Assembly (NCBI GenBank): GCA_030635525.1
Contig: DAOVYR010000050.1
Span: 1-7,523 of the forward strand
Length of the DNA stretch: 7,523 bases
Direction: 5' to 3'
Source: Candidatus Nanohalarchaeota archaeon
Lineage (GTDB): Archaea > EX4484-52 > B79-G9
Below, piece by piece: positions 1 to 5,082 of the stretch. A program made the translations under genes and the position numbers. The notes beneath the pieces were generated by a model that saw nothing but the letters and a program-made list of their open reading frames with translations, made no database searches and had not been told where the DNA came from. How positions within the stretch are numbered: position 1 is the stretch's first letter; the number at the start of each line of letters is the position of its first letter.

Positions 1-406
1 CATCATGCTGCTTATTCCCCCAGTCATCCCAGAACTCATCAAACGAATGCGGATGATACCTCGCATGGATATACTCATGCTTATGCTCTGGCTTCCTCCC
101 AATAGCACAATCAATCTTATCCTCATGCTTCAAAAAAATATTCAGAAGCGCCCTGTAAGTCTTCTTCACAGTCTCAAAATCACCGACCGCAATAAAAGCA
201 AGACACTCATAAAAATTGTCACGCAGCCACGACTTATCATACCCTGTCCTCGACTGTTTTCTGGACGCAGCAAAAAGCCCGCTGCGATACTGTAGCCCTT
301 TAAGGATGCGCATATGCTGATCCACAAGTTTGCGATAAGGCACCCTGCCTCCTTGCACGCGACCTGCGCTCACTGCCCTTGTCCCCTTAGCACCCAAAAA
401 AATCAC
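1..406 (-). CDS. GH15 / phosphorylase-kinase-like glucan-active enzyme, N-terminal part (cut by window edge)
   Basis: Reading the minus strand from GTG at 406 gives 135 residues without a stop, running off the left edge. Residues 54-70 carry the pattern GYDKSWLRDNFYECLAF. Residues 114-135 carry HARYHPHS...WDDWGNKQHD. Both match the N-terminal catalytic barrel of the GH15/phosphorylase kinase alpha-subunit family (compare 'W-x-RDN' and 'HAKY...QWGHLQLDA' there), an (alpha/alpha)6 toroid. Such proteins hydrolyse or bind alpha-glucans; the catalytic acids would lie outside the window, so activity cannot be judged. The start follows the upstream gene's TGA by 3 nt, so the two are almost certainly co-transcribed and perhaps translationally coupled. 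GTG at 406 is chosen because an in-frame TGA lies just before it and a purine-rich GAGGCGAG lies about 7 nt upstream. Internal GTGs at residues 12, 17 and 22 are possible alternatives. No signal peptide is seen, so it is probably cytoplasmic. Confidence 0.8.
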   Translation of the reverse strand, partial: MIFLGAKGTRAVSAGRVQGGRVPYRKLVDQHMRILKGLQYRSGLFAASRKQSRTGYDKSWLRDNFYECLAFIAVGDFETVKKTYRALLNIFLKHEDKIDCAIGRKPEHKHEYIHARYHPHSFDEFWDDWGNKQHD

Positions 407-409
407 CCA

Positions 410-988
410 TCATCTCGCCTCTGCCGAATCCAGAAGTATCGCAAGTGCCACAGCCAGCCTCCTGTCAAACAATCTTTGCGGATCATCCGAGAGATCAAGG
501 ACATACTTATCACCGATTGTGAATTTCCTGATGAATTTTCCGACCCCCTTGCCGTTTACCTCGATAATAAAATCTGTTCTCAAAAGACCGCCCAATGGAA
601 GAAATCTCCTCACCAGGGCCTTACCCATGGAATCCTCCATAGCACTCCCAATCACATTGCCCTGCATATCCAGAATCTTCCATGTCCTTCTCAGCATCGA
701 AGAGAGCATCTCGCGCTTAAATGAGCCTACTGGCTCACCTGTCCTGGGATCCTTGACATTCATAGTAGCATCCATGTCGAACACACTCTTGTCTTCAATC
801 GTAAGAAGTTCCTCTGTCTTTGAATCATTGCCGTACACATGTATGTTAGCATACAGTTTGAACTTCTCCCTCTCTACATAGAACAGCGGCTGCTCATTTT
901 CATCATAGATATTGTACTTTTCCCCTATCGCAAAATGCTTCTGGCGCAACAAAAACTTATCATGCTCAAATTTTGAATTCAATGTCAT
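410..988 (-). CDS. LURP-one-related / YxjI-like (Tubby C-terminal-like fold) protein
   Basis: 192 residues from ATG at 988. The pattern LLRQKHFAIGEKYNIYDEN (13-31), then FYVEREKFKL (36-45), a central 'I.D..G..VGSFKREMLSSMLRRTWKI' type segment (about 70-105) and a C-terminal hydrophobic helix (178-187) are typical of the LOR/YxjI family. These have a 12-stranded beta-barrel around a helix, related to Tubby C-terminal and scramblase domains. Family members are thought to bind lipid or membrane, but no biochemical role is settled. A start nine bases further upstream (GTG at 997) is open, but that GTG lies inside the Shine-Dalgarno GAGGTGG, so ATG 988 is preferred. It is the first gene of a tight operon with the glucan-active enzyme downstream (3-nt gap). 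Family call is confident; function is not. Confidence 0.8.
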   Translation of the reverse strand: MTLNSKFEHDKFLLRQKHFAIGEKYNIYDENEQPLFYVEREKFKLYANIHVYGNDSKTEELLTIEDKSVFDMDATMNVKDPRTGEPVGSFKREMLSSMLRRTWKILDMQGNVIGSAMEDSMGKALVRRFLPLGGLLRTDFIIEVNGKGVGKFIRKFTIGDKYVLDLSDDPQRLFDRRLAVALAILLDSAEAR

Positions 989-993
989 CTCTA

Positions 994-1000
994 CCACCTC
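994..1000 (-). promoter_or_regulatory. Shine-Dalgarno GAGGTGG
   Basis: GAGGTGG, 5 nt before ATG 988, matches the archaeal anti-SD and decides the start of the LURP-one-like gene. It is flanked by two copies of TGACATTG (minus strand, 1010-1003 and 987-980). This is the one gene here with a clear leadered translation signal. Confidence 0.75.
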
Positions 1001-1050
1001 TCACAATGTCAATTGTTTACAAACATACTGTTATTTTAATGCATCTCCTA

Positions 1051-1060
1051 ATATAAATAA
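1051..1060 (-). promoter_or_regulatory. Possible TATA box of the LURP-one/GH15 operon
   Basis: Minus strand TTATTTATAT. If used, transcription would begin near 1028 and leave a leader of about 40 nt, consistent with the SD. A second A+T-rich candidate is at 1031-1040, so the exact box is uncertain. Confidence 0.35.
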
Positions 1061-1069
1061 ATTCATCAT

Positions 1070-1111
1070 TTAGAAAAACACCTTACCCATCATCATAACC
1101 CCTGTAAACAT
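1070..1111 (-). pseudogene. Decayed copy of the first codons of the Fic gene
   Basis: Minus strand from ATG 1111 reads 13 codons, MFTGVMMMGKVFF, then TAA. The intact Fic gene begins MFIEVMKKGKRKK. M, F, V, M, G and K coincide in register, and about three quarters of the first 30 bases are identical. Homology continues upstream (TGTAGTCA-y-CCAAT and the operator). This looks like the remnant of a second Fic copy or of a tandem duplication whose body was deleted. The call rests on a short alignment made by eye. Confidence 0.5.
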
Positions 1112-1122
1112 ATTTGATTGGA

Positions 1123-1142
1123 TGACTACAAATTTGTAGTCA
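1123..1142. promoter_or_regulatory. Perfect 20-bp palindrome, second copy of the Fic operator
   Basis: TGACTACAAATTTGTAGTCA is a perfect inverted repeat lying immediately after the Fic stop codon. Its half-sites TGACTACA and TGTAGTCA are the same as those around the Fic TATA box, but here they are 4 bp apart instead of 14. It could still bind the same dimeric regulator, or serve as an RNA hairpin at the Fic 3' end, though no T-run follows it. Confidence 0.7.
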
Positions 1143-1143
1143 C

Positions 1144-2088
1144 CTAACCCTTCTTCAAAAACTTCCTAAGCGCCTTATATTCATTGACTATCAACTCAAT
1201 TGTAGGTCGCAAGTTCATGTTATTCTCATATTCCTGCAAAGAGCGATAGTATTCCCCCCGATTTTCAAACTCTATATTCACCGGAGGCATATCATGCTTA
1301 AGCAGAATATTATTGAGCAGTAGCCTGCCAACCCTCCCGTTGCCATCCTCGAACGGGTGGACATTCTCAAACTGGTTATGGACAACAGCAGCAAGAACTA
1401 TCGGCGAATATTTATCCTTATTCTCATTGTACCACCTGACAATCTCAGAAAGAAGCACCACTACACTATCAGAAGGAGCACCTCTATGAACTACCTTCCC
1501 TGCGGAGTCAACAACTGCAACTTCAACACCCTTCGGTCTGAAACGACCTGCAAAGGACTTTGAATCCTTGAAAACAATCCTATGAAGTTTCTTAATAAGT
1601 TCAAGAGAAACATGCTCCCCAGTACCCCTTATATAATCCACTGCCTCTGCAACACCGTAAGTCTCAAAGACATCATATTCCGGCTTGCCTGAAGGCAGTT
1701 TATTCTTCTCCAGTATTCCGGCAACCTCAGATACATTAATAACCGAACCCTCAATTGCATTAGTATTATACGTAAACAACTGCGTAAACCGGACCCACTC
1801 ATCCTCAGAAAGATGCAGAACACTTATATCTCCTTCAGCCTCCATCTTCCCAAGTTCCCTAAGCTCCCCTGCAGACAACACAGTGTGAAATGGATCATTT
1901 ATAACCTCACGCGCCCTAATCCGCTCATCTAGAACCTTCTCACCAAACCTTCTCTTCTCAGCCAATCCCTCAGAAGAAAGATTCTCACCCAGGTAGAACC
2001 GCATCTTCCTTACCTTACCACCCTCCCTGAAAGAATGCGCAATATAATACTTCTTCCTCTTACCTTTCTTCATGACCTCTATAAACAT
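1144..2088 (-). CDS. Fic-domain protein AMP-transferase with in-cis inhibitory helix
   Basis: 314 residues. The Fic catalytic motif is complete: H244-P-F-E-D-G-N-G-R-V-G-R255 (H-x-F-x-[D/E]-G-N-G-R-x-x-R), with the usual beta-hairpin flap segment GRFRPKGVEV at 181-190. Fic enzymes with this motif transfer AMP from ATP to Ser/Thr/Tyr of a protein target. T109-N-A-I-E113-G114 fits the inhibitory motif [S/T]-x-x-x-E-[G/N], placed N-terminal to the Fic core as in class II enzymes. The protein should therefore be autoinhibited until that helix moves, and needs no separate antitoxin. Residues 1-40 (KGKRKKYYIAHSFREGGKVRK...YLGENLS) form a small basic beta-type extension seen in many prokaryotic Fic proteins. 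The ATG at 2088 sits about 26 nt from a TATA box, so the transcript is probably leaderless. It has no co-directional partner. The target is unknown. Confidence 0.93.
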   Translation of the reverse strand: MFIEVMKKGKRKKYYIAHSFREGGKVRKMRFYLGENLSSEGLAEKRRFGEKVLDERIRAREVINDPFHTVLSAGELRELGKMEAEGDISVLHLSEDEWVRFTQLFTYNTNAIEGSVINVSEVAGILEKNKLPSGKPEYDVFETYGVAEAVDYIRGTGEHVSLELIKKLHRIVFKDSKSFAGRFRPKGVEVAVVDSAGKVVHRGAPSDSVVVLLSEIVRWYNENKDKYSPIVLAAVVHNQFENVHPFEDGNGRVGRLLLNNILLKHDMPPVNIEFENRGEYYRSLQEYENNMNLRPTIELIVNEYKALRKFLKKG

Positions 2089-2098
2089 ACAATAAATT

Positions 2099-2134
2099 GG
2101 GTGACTACACTATTTAACCTTTTTGTAGTCACCC
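2099..2134 (-). promoter_or_regulatory. Fic promoter: TATA box enclosed by inverted operator half-sites
   Basis: GGGTGACTACA (2099-2109) and TGTAGTCACCC (2124-2134) are exact 11-bp inverted repeats separated by 14 bp. The spacer on the minus strand contains GGTTAAATAG, a TATA-like box centred about 26 bp upstream of ATG 2088. A regulator on these half-sites would occlude TBP, so repression (perhaps autoregulation) is the simple reading. A smaller inverted repeat ATAGT-AA-ACTAT lies at 2147-2158. Confidence 0.75.
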
Positions 2135-2267
2135 GGATAATTTTCCATAGTAAACTATCATATAGCGTCCGGCAACCTTTTGCATACTTGAACGAAATAG
2201 CCAAGCGACCTAAACCGAAGCCATTCAACAACACAGTTCTGCGCTTGAGCGCAACGGACAAGTAACC
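2135..2267. other. Non-coding spacer with weak secondary structure
   Basis: I see no credible gene here. A 60-codon minus-strand reading frame (2079-2261) overlaps the Fic promoter and resembles no family I know. The stretch holds GCGCT-TG-AGCGC (2241-2252) and a long-range GTCCG/CGGAC pairing (2167-2171 with 2255-2259). It could be the worn remains of a mobile element or an attC-type site, but that cannot be shown by eye. Confidence 0.4.
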
Positions 2268-2500
2268 TTAGTAGACACCAGTTTCTGTTATTGTTTCGAA
2301 GCTAAATGGAGCAACAAAAGGCATTTGGGATGTTAATTCATTTCAATTCCTAAGTAGACAAAAGTGCGCTTTACCACCCAAAACAGGGTATTAACAGGCA
2401 AAAATGCACTTTACACCCCAAAATAGGGTATTAAGCAGACAAAAGTATGCTTTAGCACCTAAAACAGCGCATAAAGCATAAAAAAGTCTGCTTAATTGGC
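2268..2500. repeat. Degenerate tandem array with a 40-41 bp period
   Basis: Clear units start at 2351 (41 bp), 2392 (40 bp) and 2432 (41 bp), with a partial fourth at 2473-2500. The common pattern is TAAG-CAGAC-AAAAG-n4-CTTTA-ccACCC-aAAACA-GGGTAT. Two looser copies precede them: TTAGTAGACACCAGT from 2268 and GGAGCAACAAAAGGCATTT from about 2309, in the right phase. Each unit carries an AAAG-n4-CTTT inverted core, and units 1 and 2 also an ACCC/GGGT hairpin. The period is not a multiple of three, so the array is not coding. Iteron-like binding sites or a remnant of tandemly copied recombination sites are both conceivable. Confidence 0.75.
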
Positions 2501-2506
2501 GTTATG
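2470..2506 (+). other. Left boundary of a possible gene cassette (weak attC-like hairpin)
   Basis: CATAAAGC (2470-2477) can pair with GCGTTATG (2499-2506) with one mismatch. GTTATGTTC here resembles GTTATGCTC at the end of the stronger site at 3299-3380. At 37 nt it is shorter than normal attC sites, so it may be a relic. Confidence 0.3.
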
Positions 2507-2520
2507 TTCAATATTACTCA

Positions 2521-2546
2521 GGAGACCAAAAAAGAAAGGGGAGACT
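2521..2546 (+). repeat. Left arm of a split inverted repeat around the HEPN-like gene
   Basis: GGAGACCAAAAAA followed by GAAAGGGGAGACT. Both blocks recur in inverted order and orientation at 3216-3253, where about 12 extra bases separate them. The arms enclose exactly one gene with its promoter. Confidence 0.7.
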
Positions 2547-2556
2547 ATAGGAACAT

Positions 2557-2565
2557 TTTAATATA
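2557..2565 (+). promoter_or_regulatory. TATA box of the HEPN-like gene
   Basis: TTTAATATA centred about 26 bp before ATG 2587, predicting a leaderless mRNA. The gene therefore brings its own promoter inside the inverted repeat. Confidence 0.6.
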
Positions 2566-2586
2566 GAAAAAAAGAAAAGAATTATA

Positions 2587-3210
2587 ATGAAATTTGAAAA
2601 TTTAAAAACTGTTGGTTCGCAGAAAGACTTTGTTAAAAGAAAATCTTTAATTCCGAAGTATTTATTGAATTCTAAAAATTATGAGTTAAACAAATCTTGT
2701 GATCTCTTTTTGTTAGGATGGGATGATTTGGTTCTTATTAACAATGCAGTGGAACTTGAAAAAAAGTTAAGATCTTTACAATTTGATTACGTAGAATCTA
2801 AGAAAGAAAATTCTGGAGTTCATAAAATTTTAAAATTCACTTCATTAAAAAAACTACTTATTTGGGCTAAAGAAAGTAAATTATTGTCAAATAATGGGTA
2901 TGAGAAAGGCATGAAAATAAATAAAAAAAGAGATATAATAGCCCATACACTAACAATATGTCAAACAAAATTAGTCGGTAGTGAAAAAGGAGAAGGTCTA
3001 GATTTAGTATTTCATAAGAATTTTGACCTTTTATTTGAATTAAAAGAGGGCGATTCAATTACTTTACAACCTCATTATGATAAGATTAAGAACGTAAAAG
3101 GAATAAGGATAGAAATTTCAAATTTATTTGAAAGAACTGCTTTAGCTTCAATAAAAGATTTATATGAAGTTTTAAAAGAAATTAATAAAAACAAATTTAA
3201 ATTGAAATAA
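2587..3210 (+). CDS. Unidentified A+T-rich cassette gene with HEPN-like R-x4-H motif
   Basis: 207 residues, Lys/Leu/Asn/Ile-rich; I do not recognise a named family. Helix-like segments at about 52-64 and 85-98 precede R115-D-I-I-A-H120, which fits the R-[polar]-x3-H motif of HEPN RNases and related abortive-infection or toxin proteins. An acidic/hydrophobic helix (EISNLFERTALASIKDLYEV, 176-195) follows, as the last HEPN helix often does. This assignment is inference from one motif and layout. Codons are markedly more A/T-rich than those of the genes on either side, and the gene is on the opposite strand, both suggesting acquisition. It has its own TATA box, lies between inverted repeats and is followed by an attC-like site, so it is probably a mobile single-gene cassette. 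It could instead be an unrelated small DNA/RNA-binding protein. Confidence 0.6.
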   Translation: MKFENLKTVGSQKDFVKRKSLIPKYLLNSKNYELNKSCDLFLLGWDDLVLINNAVELEKKLRSLQFDYVESKKENSGVHKILKFTSLKKLLIWAKESKLLSNNGYEKGMKINKKRDIIAHTLTICQTKLVGSEKGEGLDLVFHKNFDLLFELKEGDSITLQPHYDKIKNVKGIRIEISNLFERTALASIKDLYEVLKEINKNKFKLK

Positions 3211-3215
3211 AATTA

Positions 3216-3253
3216 AGTCTCCCCTTCTACATGTTTTGTTTTTTTTGGTCTCC
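3216..3253 (+). repeat. Right arm of the split inverted repeat
   Basis: AGTCTCCCCTTC (3216-3227) and TTTTTTGGTCTCC (3241-3253) are the inverted counterparts of the blocks at 2521-2546. The arm begins 5 nt after the HEPN-like stop codon. No flanking target-site duplication is apparent. Confidence 0.7.
3232..3246 (+). terminator. T-rich terminator of the HEPN-like gene
   Basis: TGTTTTGTTTTTTTT lies 20 nt after the stop. Archaeal RNA polymerase terminates on such U-tracts. It overlaps the right inverted-repeat arm. Confidence 0.55.
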
Positions 3254-3298
3254 TTGCGTCATACTGTCGCTTCGCTCGTTCGTCTTGCAGACTCACCA

Positions 3299-3380
3299 CA
3301 TAACAGGTGTTAAGCGGTTCCGCCTTGCAGGCTCCACCCAAATTTTCCTTCGGAAAACTTCGCCAAACACCGATGTTATG
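3299..3380 (+). other. attC-like integron recombination site
   Basis: An 82-nt imperfect palindrome with attC architecture. Outer arms CATAACA (3299-3305) and TGTTATG (3374-3380) pair. A 2-nt unpaired GA follows on one side. Inner arms GGTGTT (3306-3311) and AACACC (3366-3371) pair, then GCG/CGC after a 2x2 internal loop. The centre is a variable part with its own hairpins (GCGG-TT-CCGC and TTTTCC-TTC-GGAAAA). Size, R- and L-type arms, extrahelical bases and position just downstream of a single plus-strand gene all fit a cassette attC. No integron integrase is in the window, and R' (GTTATGC) departs from the textbook GTTRRRY, so it could also be another hairpin-type dispersed repeat. Confidence 0.5.
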
Positions 3381-3403
3381 CTCAATTTTTAAGAACACCT
3401 ACA

Positions 3404-4384
3404 CTACACAAAAACAACCAACCCCCGAACAAACAAAAACGAAACAAACGCCGACACAGGCAGAACAAACACCCAAGACCCCACAATCTCATAGATCACC
3501 TTCCAGTGTATAGTCCTCGCCCCCGAAATCAGCCCGACCCCGATGACAGTCCCCACAACAACATGCACAGACGACACAGGCATCCCCGCAAACGTAAAAA
3601 AAAGCACAACAAACGCAGCCGCAAACTGCGCAACAAAACACATCGCAGGATTCATCACAACAATCCTGGAAGAGATAGTCTGGATCACCCGGTACCCCCA
3701 CACCGCCATCCCGATACCAATACCAACACCGCCAACCAGCTTCAGCCCAAAAATCGACCCCAAAGACACAGCAGGCACAACCCCCGAAAACACACCAACA
3801 GCAGCAGCAATATTATTCGCCCCCTGCGCAAACGCAACAAGCGCACAAGACACAACCTCAAGCCCCGCGAAAAACCCAAACGACCTCCCAACATCATGCA
3901 TATTCGAAAAATGCGAAAGAAACCACCTATGCACAACATAATACCCAACAAACCCAAACACAACCCCCAACAGCGGCGAAACAAGCCAGCTCAAAGCAAC
4001 CCCTAAAACCACCCCCACATTCAGAACAGACGAAGTCGCAAACCCGTACCCCACAACACATCCCACAAGCACCTGCGTCATAGACACAGGCACCCTGAAA
4101 TAAGAAGCAACCGTAATAAAAAGCCCGACAAGGAAAAGCACAGAAATAGCCTCAATCATTCTCATACCATAAGAGTCAAGAATCCCCACACCGACAGTAC
4201 GCGCAACACTATCTCCCAAAAACACTGCACCGCAAATCTCAAGCGCAAAAACAAGCACAACCGCCCGCCTAAGCGACAGCGCCCCAGACCCCACAGAAAT
4301 CCCCATCACATTAGCAGCATTATTAGCACCGATATTCCACGCCACAAAAAACATCACAGCAACCGCAAGCACTAAAAGCAACAT
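3404..4384 (-). CDS. pit: PiT-family inorganic phosphate permease
   Basis: 326 residues, almost wholly hydrophobic, with about ten membrane segments. It has the two inverted half-domains of the PiT (PHO4) family. The first signature is GANNAANVMGISVGSGAL (19-36), the second GANNIAAAVGVFSG (188-201). A late segment GMPVSSVHVVVGT (267-279) matches the usual G-x-P-V-S-[ST]-x-H re-entrant loop. These proteins import phosphate with Na+ or H+. In both signatures the usual GAND aspartate is asparagine, so ion coupling or substrate may be modified. The divergent neighbour is the DUF47/PhoU-like partner that accompanies PiT in many genomes, which supports the phosphate role. ATG 4384 begins the first membrane helix directly and lies about 27 bp from a TATA box (leaderless). 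Confidence 0.92.
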   Translation of the reverse strand: MLLLVLAVAVMFFVAWNIGANNAANVMGISVGSGALSLRRAVVLVFALEICGAVFLGDSVARTVGVGILDSYGMRMIEAISVLFLVGLFITVASYFRVPVSMTQVLVGCVVGYGFATSSVLNVGVVLGVALSWLVSPLLGVVFGFVGYYVVHRWFLSHFSNMHDVGRSFGFFAGLEVVSCALVAFAQGANNIAAAVGVFSGVVPAVSLGSIFGLKLVGGVGIGIGMAVWGYRVIQTISSRIVVMNPAMCFVAQFAAAFVVLFFTFAGMPVSSVHVVVGTVIGVGLISGARTIHWKVIYEIVGSWVFVLPVSAFVSFLFVRGLVVFV

Positions 4385-4419
4385 AACTATATATTAAACA
4401 AATCAACATATATATTATT
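4385..4419. promoter_or_regulatory. 35-bp divergent promoter with interlocked TATA boxes (pit / DUF47)
   Basis: For the plus gene (ATG 4420) a TATATATTAAA-type box lies at 4388-4397. For the minus gene (ATG 4384) an AATATATATG-type box lies at about 4406-4417. Each is about 26 bp from its own ATG and so falls inside the other's initiation zone. Both mRNAs would be leaderless. Confidence 0.65.
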
Positions 4420-5082
4420 ATGAAATTCTGGATACCACCCTTCAGAGCAGGCAGCGAAGAAAAAATCCAAAAACAGCTCACAAGACTCATGGACCTCGTA
4501 ATAGAATCAGCAACCTACCTCGACATCTCAGTAAAAAACTTCGCACAGAACTACGACGAGATCCGCCTCAGGGAAAGCATAGAAAAAGTAAGCGAAATAG
4601 AAACAAAAATAGACAACATGCGGCGCGAAATAGAAAAAGAAATATACTCCAAACCCGGCATGACATTCAACAAGCAGGAAAAAATAGAACTCATAGAATC
4701 CCTCGACGACATCGCAGACTACGCAGAACTCGCATCCCAGCTCATGCTCATAAAAAACATAAAAATCCCAAAAGACATCACACACGACCTCATAGAACTC
4801 TCATCATCGACAAAGCGAAGCATAGTATCCTTAAGACACGCCATAGTCCAGCTATACACAGACTTCAGGAAAGTCAAAGAATACGACCGCCTCGCAGAAG
4901 AAGAACGAAACAAGGCACGAAAACTATACATAAAGATAATGACAAAACTATTCTCATCTGACATGGACACAAAAGACATACTCATAATAAAGACACTATC
5001 CTACAAGATCTCCCGCACCGCAGACATGTCAGAAATAGCTGCAGACAAAGTCAACTTCATGGCACTCAAATACACAGGCTAA
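4420..5082 (+). CDS. DUF47 / PhoU-like regulator of PiT phosphate uptake
   Basis: 220 residues, all-helical and highly charged, the normal length for the DUF47 (COG1392, 'putative phosphate transport regulator') family. PhoU-type metal-site repeats E-x-x-x-D are visible at E61-T-K-I-D65 and E93-S-L-D-D97, with a further D202...E205...D209 cluster in the last helix pair. The opening 'MKFWIPPFR' is a common start in archaeal members. Such proteins form PhoU-like three-helix-bundle repeats, bind metals and are thought to control the adjacent PiT permease at the membrane. It is divergent from pit with a shared 35-bp promoter, so both are probably expressed in response to phosphate. Its TAA overlaps the stop of the convergent membrane-protein gene by 3 nt (5080-5081 shared, stops at 5080-5082 and 5081-5079). 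Confidence 0.9.
   Translation: MKFWIPPFRAGSEEKIQKQLTRLMDLVIESATYLDISVKNFAQNYDEIRLRESIEKVSEIETKIDNMRREIEKEIYSKPGMTFNKQEKIELIESLDDIADYAELASQLMLIKNIKIPKDITHDLIELSSSTKRSIVSLRHAIVQLYTDFRKVKEYDRLAEEERNKARKLYIKIMTKLFSSDMDTKDILIIKTLSYKISRTADMSEIAADKVNFMALKYTG

Noticed and set aside
5..295. Plus-strand 96-codon frame at the left edge
   Set aside because: The minus strand here encodes the GH15-like N-terminus; this is its shadow.
519..881. Plus-strand 120-codon frame opposite the LURP-one-like gene
   Set aside because: Antisense to a gene with family motifs and a good Shine-Dalgarno; no support of its own.
1123..1142. Palindrome as an intrinsic terminator of Fic
   Set aside because: No T-run follows on the minus strand, and it matches the upstream operator half-sites, so a protein-binding origin is more likely.
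2079..2261. Minus-strand 60-codon frame upstream of Fic
   Set aside because: It runs through the Fic operator and TATA box, has no start signal and no recognisable product.
2351..2500. CRISPR array
   Set aside because: Whole 41-bp units repeat with similar sequence throughout; there are no variable spacers and no cas genes.
3506..4006. Plus-strand frames of 132-166 codons opposite pit
   Set aside because: Pro/Asn/His/Lys-rich peptides antisense to an unmistakable PiT permease.
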